DNA of 64,000 nucleotides from the NCBI GenBank assembly GCA_036490175.1, contig DASXEJ010000002.1:1-64000 (forward strand), in the 5' to 3' direction. The notes beneath the pieces are model-generated. The model made no database searches, was not told the DNA's origin, and saw only the letters and a list, made by a program, of their open reading frames with translations. Shown piece by piece: positions 36,222 to 44,155 of this stretch. The number at the start of each line of letters is the position of its first letter. The first letter of the stretch is position 1. Origin of the DNA: Pirellulales bacterium (GTDB taxonomy: Bacteria > Planctomycetota > Planctomycetia > Pirellulales > JACPPG01). Made by a program: the position numbers and the translations under genes.

Positions 36222-38312
36222 TCATTGCCGGCCGCCGGTAACGGTACGCATGAGCGTCAGCAGCATTTCCAACTCCTGCTTGCTCAATGCGCCGTCGTGA
36301 TTTTGATCGACGAGGTCAAAACGCTCGCCAATCCGACCAGGCACTTCTTCCTTCGTGAGCTTGCCATCTTTGTTGACGTCGAGAGCGGCCAACACCTTGT
36401 CGGGAGTGAACTGCTCAAACGAGCGCCCCCCCGAGGGTCGCGCGGGCATCTCACCCTTGGGAAACACCTCGACGTAGAAGCCGATCATCATCTCTTCGAA
36501 CGTTTGCGAGCCCCAGGTCACGATCTTGTTGGGATCGGGATTCGAAAGATTCTCCTCTGAGTTGTCCCAATGGGCGGTGCAGACGAGCTTGGTCCCCTTC
36601 GGCAGCATTTTCGGTTGGTCCAGCAGGTACGTCGTCTGCCAGTTGAAGTCGTACCGCGGCACGTCCAGTAGGATTTCCTGCTTGCCGTCGGGGTAGGTGA
36701 CTTCGTAACGGAACGACTTGCCCCGCGTGTGCATGTGCGGAGTCAAGTTGGCGACGAGCGTATCGTGCTCGAACTTGCCTTCGGCCGTCACCTGGTAGTC
36801 GGAGTCGCCCGGCGGAATGGCGAACAACATGTTGGCCACCGATGTGCTGCGGGCCACCCATTTGACCTTATCAGGATCAGTGAATTTGAGACCGACATAG
36901 CTGCGATCCTTGGCGGGCGTGCCGTTGGGCGTATAGTGCAATTGAAACACGAGCTTGGAGCCAGCCTTTACGTGCATGGCCGTCGTGCCATCGGTGTGCA
37001 ACATGGGGTTCATGCCCGGCGCGTAGCCGGCAATCATGTTTCCGCTTTCGATCCCACCACCCCCGCCGCGCCGTCTATTCGGGTTCGGCCCGCGCCGGTT
37101 GGCATCGCCACCTTTGGCTTGGTCGCCTTTTGTGTCGCCGCGATTCGCATCGCCACGACCCAAAAATCCACCGCCGGCACCCGGCGGTTGCACGAAAACT
37201 AGAATGTGGTGCACCGTGTCCAGGCTGCCGGGCTTGGCTTCGGCGGCCATCAGCCATTTGTCCTCTGTCCAGCCGGGATCGACCGAGAAGTGGTAGTATT
37301 CAATCACGCCTTCGGCGGGCACATCCACCGGCCCGTCGCCGATGTAGACGATCTGATCGGGCTCGCCAATCACCCAGCCATCGGTAAACTCTCGCGGCTT
37401 CGGTAGATCGGCGGGATTCCCCTCGGGGCATCCACTGTCGACCCAATCGGCGATTAGCTTCTTGTTCTCGTCACTGAGTCGCACATCGTTGGAAAACTTG
37501 CCATGCCCCTTGTCCGCATGCCAGGGCGGCATGCGTTCCAGGTCGACCACCTCGCGAATCATCTCGCCCCAGCCGGCGACTTCGTCGTAGCTGGTCATGG
37601 CAAAAGGACCGATCCGGCCCGGGCGATGGCATTCGACGCAATGATCCTGAAAGACGCGCGCGATTTGATTGCTGTATGTAATCTTCGCATCGGCAACCGG
37701 TTGACGAACGCGGCCGATTTTGCAGCCGACGGCCTCTGTACTTGGCACGCTAACCCCTTGGCCGGCGACAAGTTCGTTGATCGCTTCGGCCAAGTCGCCG
37801 CGCGTCGCTTCCGGGCGCTGATAGCCGACGCCGTCGGCAAATCCATACTGATCGTCGATGCGGCCGTGATAGCGCACCACACGGCTGCTATCGAGCACGA
37901 ACATCTCCGGCGTACGCTCGGCACCGAATTGATCGGCTATCTTGTTGCCAGCGTCCTTGAGCAGCGGAAAGTCGATGTGGTGCCGTGAGGCATAGGCGGC
38001 AATCTCTTCGATTGAATCTTGCCGGTTCGAGTCGATGGCCAAAAACGCCACCTTGGAATCTTTGAACTTCGCCGCCAGGTCGGCAAGCCGCGGACCATAT
38101 AGTTTGGCCAGCGGACATTCGGCGCCGACAAAAGCCACGACTACCACGTCGGCATCCTTCACGTCGGCCAGGGAATACTCCTTGCCGAATTGATTCTTGA
38201 GGGAAAAGTCGTCAATCTTCTGGCCGATTGAGCTCGACTCGACGGCGCCTACCCTGGTCCCGCAACAGACCACCGCAGCACAAACAACAACGGCGAGGTT
38301 CGAACGCAGCAT
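36222..38312 (-). CDS. Exported redoxin - cytochrome c - PHM-like copper monooxygenase fusion with EF-hand tail (copy B)
   Basis: 696 residues from ATG 38312 (AAAGG 6 nt upstream). Same order as copy A: signal peptide to VGAVES, redoxin domain with GAECPLAKLYG, heme site CVECH at 225-229, copper-ligand set HH 368-369, H459, HMH 526-528 and Met608/609. The insert between the first ligands differs in sequence (RGDANRG, then NRRGPNPNRRR). Unlike copy A it ends with two EF-hand loops, DVNKDGKLTKEE at 645-656 and DQNHDGALSKQE at 669-680, so calcium may matter for it. The stop lies 127 bp before copy A's start. Probably made with copy A and controlled by the sigma cassette just upstream. Confidence 0.87.
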   Translation of the reverse strand: MLRSNLAVVVCAAVVCCGTRVGAVESSSIGQKIDDFSLKNQFGKEYSLADVKDADVVVVAFVGAECPLAKLYGPRLADLAAKFKDSKVAFLAIDSNRQDSIEEIAAYASRHHIDFPLLKDAGNKIADQFGAERTPEMFVLDSSRVVRYHGRIDDQYGFADGVGYQRPEATRGDLAEAINELVAGQGVSVPSTEAVGCKIGRVRQPVADAKITYSNQIARVFQDHCVECHRPGRIGPFAMTSYDEVAGWGEMIREVVDLERMPPWHADKGHGKFSNDVRLSDENKKLIADWVDSGCPEGNPADLPKPREFTDGWVIGEPDQIVYIGDGPVDVPAEGVIEYYHFSVDPGWTEDKWLMAAEAKPGSLDTVHHILVFVQPPGAGGGFLGRGDANRGDTKGDQAKGGDANRRGPNPNRRRGGGGGIESGNMIAGYAPGMNPMLHTDGTTAMHVKAGSKLVFQLHYTPNGTPAKDRSYVGLKFTDPDKVKWVARSTSVANMLFAIPPGDSDYQVTAEGKFEHDTLVANLTPHMHTRGKSFRYEVTYPDGKQEILLDVPRYDFNWQTTYLLDQPKMLPKGTKLVCTAHWDNSEENLSNPDPNKIVTWGSQTFEEMMIGFYVEVFPKGEMPARPSGGRSFEQFTPDKVLAALDVNKDGKLTKEEVPGRIGERFDLVDQNHDGALSKQELEMLLTLMRTVTGGRQ

Positions 38313-38397
38313 GACAAACCTTTCTGTGGTGGACGTAAGCGGTCGGGGGCCGTATGGCATTCGATTACAATTTGCGTCGCATCGATGCAACTAAACG

Positions 38398-38889
38398 CTA
38401 GTTAGACGTGCGATCGTGAGCGTTTGGTTCGCCATCGGCCGGAAAAAACTTGTCGAGGCGTGGCTGTGCCTCGGAACGGAATTGGTTCGCCTGCTCGGTA
38501 GTCAGGGCCTTGCACATTTCGTCCATGACTTGTTGCAGTTCCGTGCGCATTTCCCGTATCGTGTGCGTGCGAATGTGATCCAGTTCGGGTTGATGCGCGC
38601 GGACAATCGCTTGAATATCTGCCTGCTGCAATTCGGTCAGGTCAAGGTCTCTTTGCATCCGATTGGCGACGCGGCTCAGCAGATCGCTCCAATCCTCGGG
38701 CTGTCTCGACCTCGGGAATGCGCGCATCGCCGCCGCGCCACAAAGCAGCCCCGCGACGAATACGACCATCACGAGCAGAAGCGAAATCCACGGCCGGGCG
38801 CGATTGCGCCGCCCTGAGGGAAGCCGTGCCTCCATCGTCGCGCTGCCGACGTTTCCTCCCATTTCGTCACTTTCTTCGAAGCGCATCAT
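38398..38889 (-). CDS. One-TM Spy/CnrX-like putative metal-sensing protein
   Basis: 163 residues. The ATG at 38889 overlaps the upstream gene's TGA (ATGA), so it is translationally coupled. A cytoplasmic basic N-tail, one membrane segment at about 34-55, then a periplasmic four-helix-like domain (66-150) rich in heptads: LDLTELQQADIQAIV, MRTELQQVMDEM. Potential metal ligands cluster at His99, His105, His109, Met114 and Met125. Shape, length and position match CnrX/Spy-type proteins (heavy-metal resistance family): they hold the anti-sigma in check and release it on metal binding. The identity of the metal is not visible. Confidence 0.72.
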   Translation of the reverse strand: MMRFEESDEMGGNVGSATMEARLPSGRRNRARPWISLLLVMVVFVAGLLCGAAAMRAFPRSRQPEDWSDLLSRVANRMQRDLDLTELQQADIQAIVRAHQPELDHIRTHTIREMRTELQQVMDEMCKALTTEQANQFRSEAQPRLDKFFPADGEPNAHDRTSN

Positions 38890-39170
38890 GGTTCGATCAC
38901 GCTCCGTAACGCGTCGGGGCCCGTCGCCATGACAGCGGCGTCGGAAAGAGAGGCCAAGTTGTCATTCGCCGGTTGCGTCGACCATGCGGCCGCGATCACT
39001 GCCGCCGACAGTACACAAGCTCCTATCGAGGCCAGCGACAAACGGTGATCAATCATGCTGGACCGGCCGTGCCTGATCCGCTGGATCACCCGATCGCTCA
39101 CGTCAATTGCGACATCTGCATCGGCACCCATTTGTGCGCCAAACTGCCTGAGGAGCTCAAAGTCGTTCAT
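38886..39170 (-). CDS. Short one-TM anti-sigma factor-like protein
   Basis: 94 residues. Its start lies 14 bp inside the end of the sigma gene, and its stop overlaps the start of the next gene. The cytoplasmic N-terminus (1-43, DFELLRQFGAQ) is followed by a single membrane helix at 45-63 and a short outer tail. The size is that of CnrY-type anti-sigma factors (about 95 residues), which bind their ECF sigma through a short N-terminal helix; no zinc-finger HxxxCxxC motif is present. Overlap on both sides indicates equal-ratio synthesis of the cassette. Confidence 0.75.
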   Translation of the reverse strand: MNDFELLRQFGAQMGADADVAIDVSDRVIQRIRHGRSSMIDHRLSLASIGACVLSAAVIAAAWSTQPANDNLASLSDAAVMATGPDALRSVIEP

Positions 39171-39753
39171 GTATGGCGTCCCCCACCGTTTCGCATGCCG
39201 ACTGAACGTTGTCGATGCCTAGCTCGGCAAAAAATGCACGCATCTTGCGACGTGCCCGAAATGCTTGCACCTTGACCATAGTTTTTGACCAGCCGGCCAG
39301 TCGCGCGGCCTCGTCGATGCTGTGACCTTCGATGTAAATCAAGACCAGTGCCAGCCGATCTCTCGGAGGCAACCGATCCATCAGGGCGCGGACCAGACGG
39401 ACGACTGCCGCCCGATCCAACACTTCGATCTTGTGTTGTGCCAACTGGCGCCACCATTCGTCGTCGCGGCCCGATTCCGCGCGACGGCGGTTTTTCTTCC
39501 AATACCGGTATCCGACGCGGGTCGCGATTTGCTTCAGCCATCCGGGGAAGTTCCCTTCACGAAACTTGGGAAGGCTGAAGTAGGCATCGACGAACACTTC
39601 CTGAACCAATTCTTCGACAACCGCCGGATCGTTGGCGAACACCCGCATGCGGCGCGCGATCTGAGTCTGATAGCTAGCTACGATGCGCGCGTACGCCTCC
39701 CCGTCTCCCTCCAAACTCCTCGCCAGATTGCTTTGCTCGGTTGGTTCACTCAA
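39157..39753 (-). CDS. ECF-family RNA polymerase sigma factor
   Basis: 198 residues, TTG start at 39753 as the first in-frame start after an upstream stop; no ATG is available. Region 2 is clear (EELVQEVFVDAYFSLPKF and WLKQIATRVGYRYWKK) and region 4 has a helix-turn-helix (HSIDEAARLAGWSKTMVKVQAFRARRKM region). It directs RNA polymerase to a small regulon when released by its anti-sigma. It is the first gene of an overlapping sigma/anti-sigma/sensor cassette, and the two copper-heme fusions lie directly downstream on the same strand, making them the likeliest targets. Confidence 0.93.
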   Translation of the reverse strand: MSEPTEQSNLARSLEGDGEAYARIVASYQTQIARRMRVFANDPAVVEELVQEVFVDAYFSLPKFREGNFPGWLKQIATRVGYRYWKKNRRRAESGRDDEWWRQLAQHKIEVLDRAAVVRLVRALMDRLPPRDRLALVLIYIEGHSIDEAARLAGWSKTMVKVQAFRARRKMRAFFAELGIDNVQSACETVGDAIHERL

Positions 39754-40319
39754 CCGTCAACCCACTTGGTAGCCGCCCCGGCACAAACAGTGTCCGGCGA
39801 CCGCGAATACAGGTGCGCTACAGTAGTAATGGCCGGTTTATCGATTCGGTTACACCGGATTTCGAGATTTTTGTGAATTTCGTCGCCCCGCGGCACCAAG
39901 ATGCCAGCAACAACCTGCCAACGGCGGGCCGGCGCCGCGTGCAGCCGCAGGCGATCTAGCATACCGTCTAGGCAATTTGTCCCGAAGAACCTCGGTTTGA
40001 TTCGTGCGTCCCCCTGGCAGGAACGCCCCCAACCGGCAACATCCTCGCCTGCGGAGAAGATGGTCGCGTGATGGCGGCCCCGGCAAGTTCACGCCACACG
40101 TAGGCGTTCCCAAGGCCCGGGCCACAATGTCGCTCTTGGGTCGTGTTTCAGAAGACGGCGGCCAGTCCTGCGGGCAGGGCGCATTTACCCCGGCAGAGCG
40201 ACGATCGCGACAGAATCGGCCTTCATTTCACGACAGAGCGCCGTCGATGGAGTTCGTCCTGGCGAGGCGTTATGATGCTCTCGCATTGAATCCTCAACTT
40301 CTGCGCAAAGGTGCGAATT
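39754..40319. other. Intergenic, 566 bp, divergent between sigma cassette and YceI gene
   Basis: Should contain the sigma-cassette promoter(s) on the minus side and the YceI promoter on the plus side. A GC-rich stretch with imperfect hairpins lies around 39990-40110. I found no gene, RNA or clear promoter consensus; the ECF promoter, if autoregulated, cannot be named without comparing several targets. Confidence 0.4.
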
Positions 40320-40907
40320 ATGACAATGGTTATTCGGCAGATCACTTTGGCAACTATTCTTGTCGCCTGCGTCAGCGTCACGCACGGGGCGGACACCTAC
40401 ACGGTCGATCCGGTCCATTCCTCGATTTCGTTCATGATCTCCCATGTCGGAATCAGCAATATTCACGGACGATTCAACGACTTTTCGGGGAAAATCACGA
40501 TCGACCAGGCGGATCCGGCCAAATCGAGCTTCGCGTTATCAATTCCGATGGAGAGTATCGATACCAACAACGTCAAACGCGACGAGCATCTGCGGGCGCC
40601 CGATTATTTCAACGCAAAGCAGTTTCCGACCATGTCGTTTCAAAGCACGAGTGTCGCAGCGGTCGACGGCGGCTTTAAGGTGACAGGTGACTTGGATATG
40701 CACGGGGTTTCCAAGCCCGTTTCGTTCACGCTCAAGGGGGGCGATAAAGTCGTTGAATTTCCCAAGGGAACCAAGCGGATCGGTCTGGTGTCGACGTTCT
40801 CGATCCGACGCAGCGACTTCGGCGTCAACGCCGAGCCCAAGGCACTGGGCGACGAGATCCCCATTTTCATCGGTATCGAGGCGGCCAAGACCGAGGCAGC
40901 CAAGTAG
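40320..40907 (+). CDS. YceI-family periplasmic protein
   Basis: 195 residues from ATG 40320 (AAAGG 8 nt upstream); an upstream GTG is less likely. Signal peptide to THGADTY. The YceI lipocalin-like barrel is complete: YTVDPVHSSISFMISH at the start, GRFNDFSGKI, SIDTNNVKRDEHLRAPDYFN, FPTMSFQS, GDLDMHGVSKPVSF and RSDFGVN at the end. The family binds polyisoprenoids and amphiphiles, and in some species reacts to stress or neutralises antibiotics. A short gap separates it from the membrane protein at 40987-41922. Confidence 0.92.
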   Translation: MTMVIRQITLATILVACVSVTHGADTYTVDPVHSSISFMISHVGISNIHGRFNDFSGKITIDQADPAKSSFALSIPMESIDTNNVKRDEHLRAPDYFNAKQFPTMSFQSTSVAAVDGGFKVTGDLDMHGVSKPVSFTLKGGDKVVEFPKGTKRIGLVSTFSIRRSDFGVNAEPKALGDEIPIFIGIEAAKTEAAK

Positions 40908-40986
40908 GCATACACCGTGGCGGCATGTCGCGCGGCGAGTCTCGCCGCACGCTAGGCTGGCCTGACCACGACGGAAGCTGTGGCCA

Positions 40987-41922
40987 ATGCTTGATGTCTT
41001 CCTGCTGGCGAAAGTGCTGCTGGTTGGTGGACTGACGGCGGCCGTGTCTATGCTTTTGTCGGCCTGGGGCACCGTGCGACTATGGCAACGCAGCGCGTGC
41101 TGGAGCTGGGCCGTCGGCGCCGGAGTGCTGGCCGCCAGCGGCGCTACCGATCAATGGCCGCATTGGCCTGCGCTTGAAGACCGCGGACGATTTTTGACCC
41201 TGCTGGTGCCCTTAACGCTATTGCTCGACACCTTGGCTTCAACCGCGCGCTCACGCCGCGTGGCTTGGATCATGCGCGCGGGGCTGGCGGCAATCGTGAC
41301 GCCTATCCTGTTGCACAATTCCGTCTACCTGGCCGACCTCGATGGTCGGAATTCGGCGGAATGGTCGTCCCTGCAAGCGACGATAGTCCTGTGCGGACTT
41401 GCCGCACTATTGATGCTGTGGTGGGCGATGTTAAGCGGGCTGCAATCACAAACATCCAGTCATGTGGTGATGTGGGTGTTGGCTCTCGACGCGCTGGCAG
41501 TAGCCGCCACGGTCATGCTTTCGGGCTACTACCGTGCAGGACTGCTCGGACTGGGCCTGGCCGCAGCGCTGGCTGGTGCCACACTAGCTTCGCACCTTGC
41601 GCGACCACAATCGACGGCCAACGGCAGCCTCAGCATGGCTGTGGTGGGCATATTTTCGGTGCTACTCGCCGGTCGGTTCTTCGGTCAGCTGTCGACCGGA
41701 CAGATGGCATGGTTGCTGCTTGCGCCGATGCTGGTATGGACCGTAGAACTACCGCGACTGCGCTCTCTTTCACCCGGCTGGCGCAACGCCGTACGGCTAA
41801 GCTGCCTCACCGTGCCACTGATCGTCATCGTGATTGTCGCGCAGCGGAAGTTTATCGCCGCATCCACGGCGCGTTCGACGCCATCGAGCCCGAGTGCATT
41901 TCGAGATCTGCATGAGAAATGA
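40987..41922 (+). CDS. Polytopic membrane protein of unknown function
   Basis: 311 residues from ATG 40987. About eight to nine hydrophobic segments (10-30, 37-53, 66-84, 93-112, 126-148, 158-178, 180-200, 215-232, 235-255, 275-290). There is no channel, transporter or enzyme motif I recognise; Trp and Ala/Leu dominate. The polar C-tail (about 295-311, STARSTPSSPSAFRDLHEK) is probably cytosolic. It lies 80 bp after the YceI gene on the same strand and may be co-transcribed; planctomycete genomes hold many such lineage-specific membrane proteins. Confidence 0.75.
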   Translation: MLDVFLLAKVLLVGGLTAAVSMLLSAWGTVRLWQRSACWSWAVGAGVLAASGATDQWPHWPALEDRGRFLTLLVPLTLLLDTLASTARSRRVAWIMRAGLAAIVTPILLHNSVYLADLDGRNSAEWSSLQATIVLCGLAALLMLWWAMLSGLQSQTSSHVVMWVLALDALAVAATVMLSGYYRAGLLGLGLAAALAGATLASHLARPQSTANGSLSMAVVGIFSVLLAGRFFGQLSTGQMAWLLLAPMLVWTVELPRLRSLSPGWRNAVRLSCLTVPLIVIVIVAQRKFIAASTARSTPSSPSAFRDLHEK

Positions 41923-42009
41923 CGGGGAAAAACGCTGCGCGCTTTGCGCCCATGAGCGAGCGGATTTGCATTGGGTGTCAAAAACCGGTGAGGCCTGTCG
42001 ACAAAGGCG

Positions 42010-42183
42010 TCAAGTTGGCGACGGTTGTCTGTCGAGCCACCGAGCCAGCAGCCACTGGTGCTTAGCCAGTTCGTCGGGATCCTTACGACGGCGCAATAGA
42101 AAAATCGCTTCATCGATGTCGACGAATTCCGCCTCCATGCGGGTCGACAAGTAGCTGGGGAAGGACGCGAACACCGAGCCCAC
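42010..42183 (-). CDS. Small hypothetical protein, 57 residues, downstream of the RraA-like gene
   Basis: Reads from GTG 42183 (alternatives: GTG 42174, ATG 42138 for a 42-residue form) to TGA at 42010. It contains MEAEFVDIDEAIFLLRRRK followed by a Leu/Trp helix (KHQWLLARWLD), an ordinary-looking amphipathic small protein. It is in the same reading phase as the RraA-like gene whose TAG lies 36 bp upstream of the GTG. It could therefore be a separate short gene or an extension lost through a stop codon. No strong Shine-Dalgarno. Not recognised. Confidence 0.45.
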   Translation of the reverse strand: MGSVFASFPSYLSTRMEAEFVDIDEAIFLLRRRKDPDELAKHQWLLARWLDRQPSPT

Positions 42184-42219
42184 GGCGACGGAAACGCACT
42201 TTGGCGCTCTCGGGCAATA

Positions 42220-42891
42220 CTACAGCACCCCGAACTTGTGATACGCGGCGACGGCTTTCATGCCGGCTGCAATACACGCGCGCGTTTCGTTCTCGGCGTG
42301 TACTTTTTGCCATGCGCGCTGTACGGCCTCGATCTCGACTTCCTGTGGAACGACAACCACACCGTCTACATCCGCGATGACCAGATCTCCGGGACAAAAC
42401 CGCACTCCGTCGATCTCGACCGGCACGTCGATGTCGACGACCCGCTGACGATTCTGGCTGTCGTAGACGCAGGTTCCCCGCGCAAACATCGGGAATCTCA
42501 TCTGGCGCATTTTACGGACGTCGCGAACTTGTCCGTCAACGATCGCACCCACACAGCCGCTGTTGCGTGCGGCTGTGCTCAACAGTTCCCCCCACACGCC
42601 CGATCGCACTGAGCCTGCCGCAGCGGCAATGACAACGTCATCCGCCTGACAACTGTCGACGGCACGCAACTCTAACTCGTAGGGTTGCGGATCCGCGTGG
42701 GCCATGTCGACCCACAACGTCGTTTTGCAGCGACCCACGAGCACCACGTCGACCGTCAGCGGCGCGAGCGGAACACGGGGCGATTGACGGCAAAATCCCA
42801 GCGTGTCGAGCGCGTCGCACATGACAGCGCTATAAATCGTTTCCCGCAGCATCGCGAGCGTAATGTCCGCAGGCACAGCGTGCTCGGTCAT
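42220..42891 (-). CDS. RraA-like / HMG aldolase family protein
   Basis: 223 residues from ATG 42891 (AGGGGA 7 nt upstream); the ATGA overlaps the IclR gene's stop. The fold is shared by RNase E inhibitor RraA and 4-hydroxy-4-methyl-2-oxoglutarate/oxaloacetate aldolases. Visible family marks: SAVMCDALDTLG, GELLSTAARNSGCVGAIVDGQVRDV and DLVIADVDGVVVVPQE. In a cluster with an IclR regulator, RidA and M81 peptidase, a catabolic aldolase or decarboxylase role is likelier than RNase regulation. Typical length for the family. Confidence 0.88.
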   Translation of the reverse strand: MTEHAVPADITLAMLRETIYSAVMCDALDTLGFCRQSPRVPLAPLTVDVVLVGRCKTTLWVDMAHADPQPYELELRAVDSCQADDVVIAAAAGSVRSGVWGELLSTAARNSGCVGAIVDGQVRDVRKMRQMRFPMFARGTCVYDSQNRQRVVDIDVPVEIDGVRFCPGDLVIADVDGVVVVPQEVEIEAVQRAWQKVHAENETRACIAAGMKAVAAYHKFGVL

Positions 42892-43664
42892 GGATCGGTC
42901 CCCTGCTCAGATTGGGCCACGGCGCCCGTCTTCAACTGTTTCGTGATTCGCAAGGCACCCTGCTGCAGCAACTTCAACCATTTGCCGTTTTGCAACTTAT
43001 CGGTTCGCGAGCTGGGGACGCTCAGGCTGATCGCCGCACGCACTCCCCGTGTATCGAAGATCGGCACGGCCAGGCATGTTACGCCGACATCCGTTTGATC
43101 GACTTCGATCGAGTAGCCACTGCCGTGTACCTCTTGTAATACCCGCTGCAGTTTCGCCACGTCGATCACGGTCGACGTGGTCTTCTTCTGCAACCGTGCC
43201 GTGGAAAGGAGAAAGTCAATCTGCGGCGAAGGTAAGTGGGCCGCGATGGCGCGACCCAATGCGGTGCAATAAAACGGGTCCGTCGAATTCGCCGTGACAA
43301 CGCGGCGGAGCGGTTGCGGGCTCTCCAACACCTTGAGATAGACGACGTCGGCATGCCGCAGCACGCCCAGATTCACCGTCTCGCGCGTTACGCGGTGCAA
43401 TTCCTTCAATACCGGTGCGGCGATCCCCTGCAGGATGTCGTCGGCACCCCGTGCGGCCAATCGCGCCAGGGCCGGCCCGGGACGATACATGCCCGGGTCT
43501 CTTTTTTCCACGTACCCCGTCGCCGACAAGGTCTTTAGCAGCCGATGCGCAGTCGGCTTGGGCATGCGCATCTCGAGGGCCAACTCGGCGAGCGATTTGC
43601 CGCGGCCGGTCATGGCCAGCGCTTCGAGCAATCCGAGCGCCTTGATGACTGTTGTTGATTCCAT
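42888..43664 (-). CDS. IclR-family transcriptional regulator
   Basis: 258 residues from ATG 43664; upstream in-frame sequence would run into the operator. N-terminal winged helix (SLAELALEMRMPKPTAHRLL, RYV-like turn TGYVEK) at about 1-75, then the GAF-like effector domain (DVVYLKVLESPQPLRRVV, CTALGRAIAAHL, VAVP-like strand CLAVPIFDTRG). It most likely senses a catabolic intermediate and controls its own operon (with the RraA-like gene) and the divergent RidA-MlrC genes through the palindrome at 43681-43695. The gene's end overlaps the RraA-like start by 4 bp. Confidence 0.93.
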   Translation of the reverse strand: MESTTVIKALGLLEALAMTGRGKSLAELALEMRMPKPTAHRLLKTLSATGYVEKRDPGMYRPGPALARLAARGADDILQGIAAPVLKELHRVTRETVNLGVLRHADVVYLKVLESPQPLRRVVTANSTDPFYCTALGRAIAAHLPSPQIDFLLSTARLQKKTTSTVIDVAKLQRVLQEVHGSGYSIEVDQTDVGVTCLAVPIFDTRGVRAAISLSVPSSRTDKLQNGKWLKLLQQGALRITKQLKTGAVAQSEQGTDP

Positions 43665-43680
43665 TCTTTCGAATATAATG

Positions 43681-43695
43681 TTCCACAATATGGAA
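43681..43695. promoter_or_regulatory. Probable IclR-family operator palindrome
   Basis: TTCCACAATATGGAA: inverted repeat TTCCA-N5-TGGAA, centred in the 81-bp divergent gap between the IclR gene (start 43664) and the RidA gene (start 43746). AT-rich flanks are consistent with overlapping promoters. TGGAA/TTCCA half-sites are typical of IclR-family operators. Confidence 0.7.
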
Positions 43696-43745
43696 TCAAG
43701 GGCGCTGTCACCGGGCCGGTGCCGCATTCGACCTTAGAGGTGACC

Positions 43746-44150
43746 ATGCCGATCCAATCGATCCGCGACCCACAGCTGTCCGAGAATCCACTCCCATTTA
43801 GTTCGGCCGTGCGCGTGGGGCCCTTGATATTCGTCTCGGGCCAGGCCTCGGTCGATCGCGAGGGCGAGATCGTGTCCGACAGCTTCGCGGGCGAGATGCG
43901 TCGCTCGCTGTCGAATATGCGATCGGTGCTCACCGCAGCGGGCGTTGATTTTTCCCACGTCGTTCAAGTCCGTAGCTATGTCGGCCGCGAGGAGGACCTC
44001 GAGGAATACAACAAGGTCTATCGCGAGTTTTTCTCCGAGCCGTTTCCGGCGCGCACCACGCTGGTTGGCTGTCTGGGGACGGCCCTGAAGTTCGAAATCG
44101 ATGCGATCGCCATGATCGATCCTTCCGAAACTTCGCAGCCCCAGAGGTAG
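43746..44150 (+). CDS. RidA/YjgF/YER057c/UK114 family protein
   Basis: 134 residues from ATG 43746 (GAGG 5 nt upstream). Trimeric small enzyme family that deaminates reactive enamine/imine intermediates. Family marks: FVSGQASVDREGEIVSD near 30-46, and PARTTLVGCLGTALKFEIDAIA near 104-125 with the substrate-carboxylate Arg. Some members act in catabolic clusters on specific imines. The M81 gene begins 5 bp after its stop. Confidence 0.9.
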   Translation: MPIQSIRDPQLSENPLPFSSAVRVGPLIFVSGQASVDREGEIVSDSFAGEMRRSLSNMRSVLTAAGVDFSHVVQVRSYVGREEDLEEYNKVYREFFSEPFPARTTLVGCLGTALKFEIDAIAMIDPSETSQPQR

Positions 44151-44155
44151 TCCCC

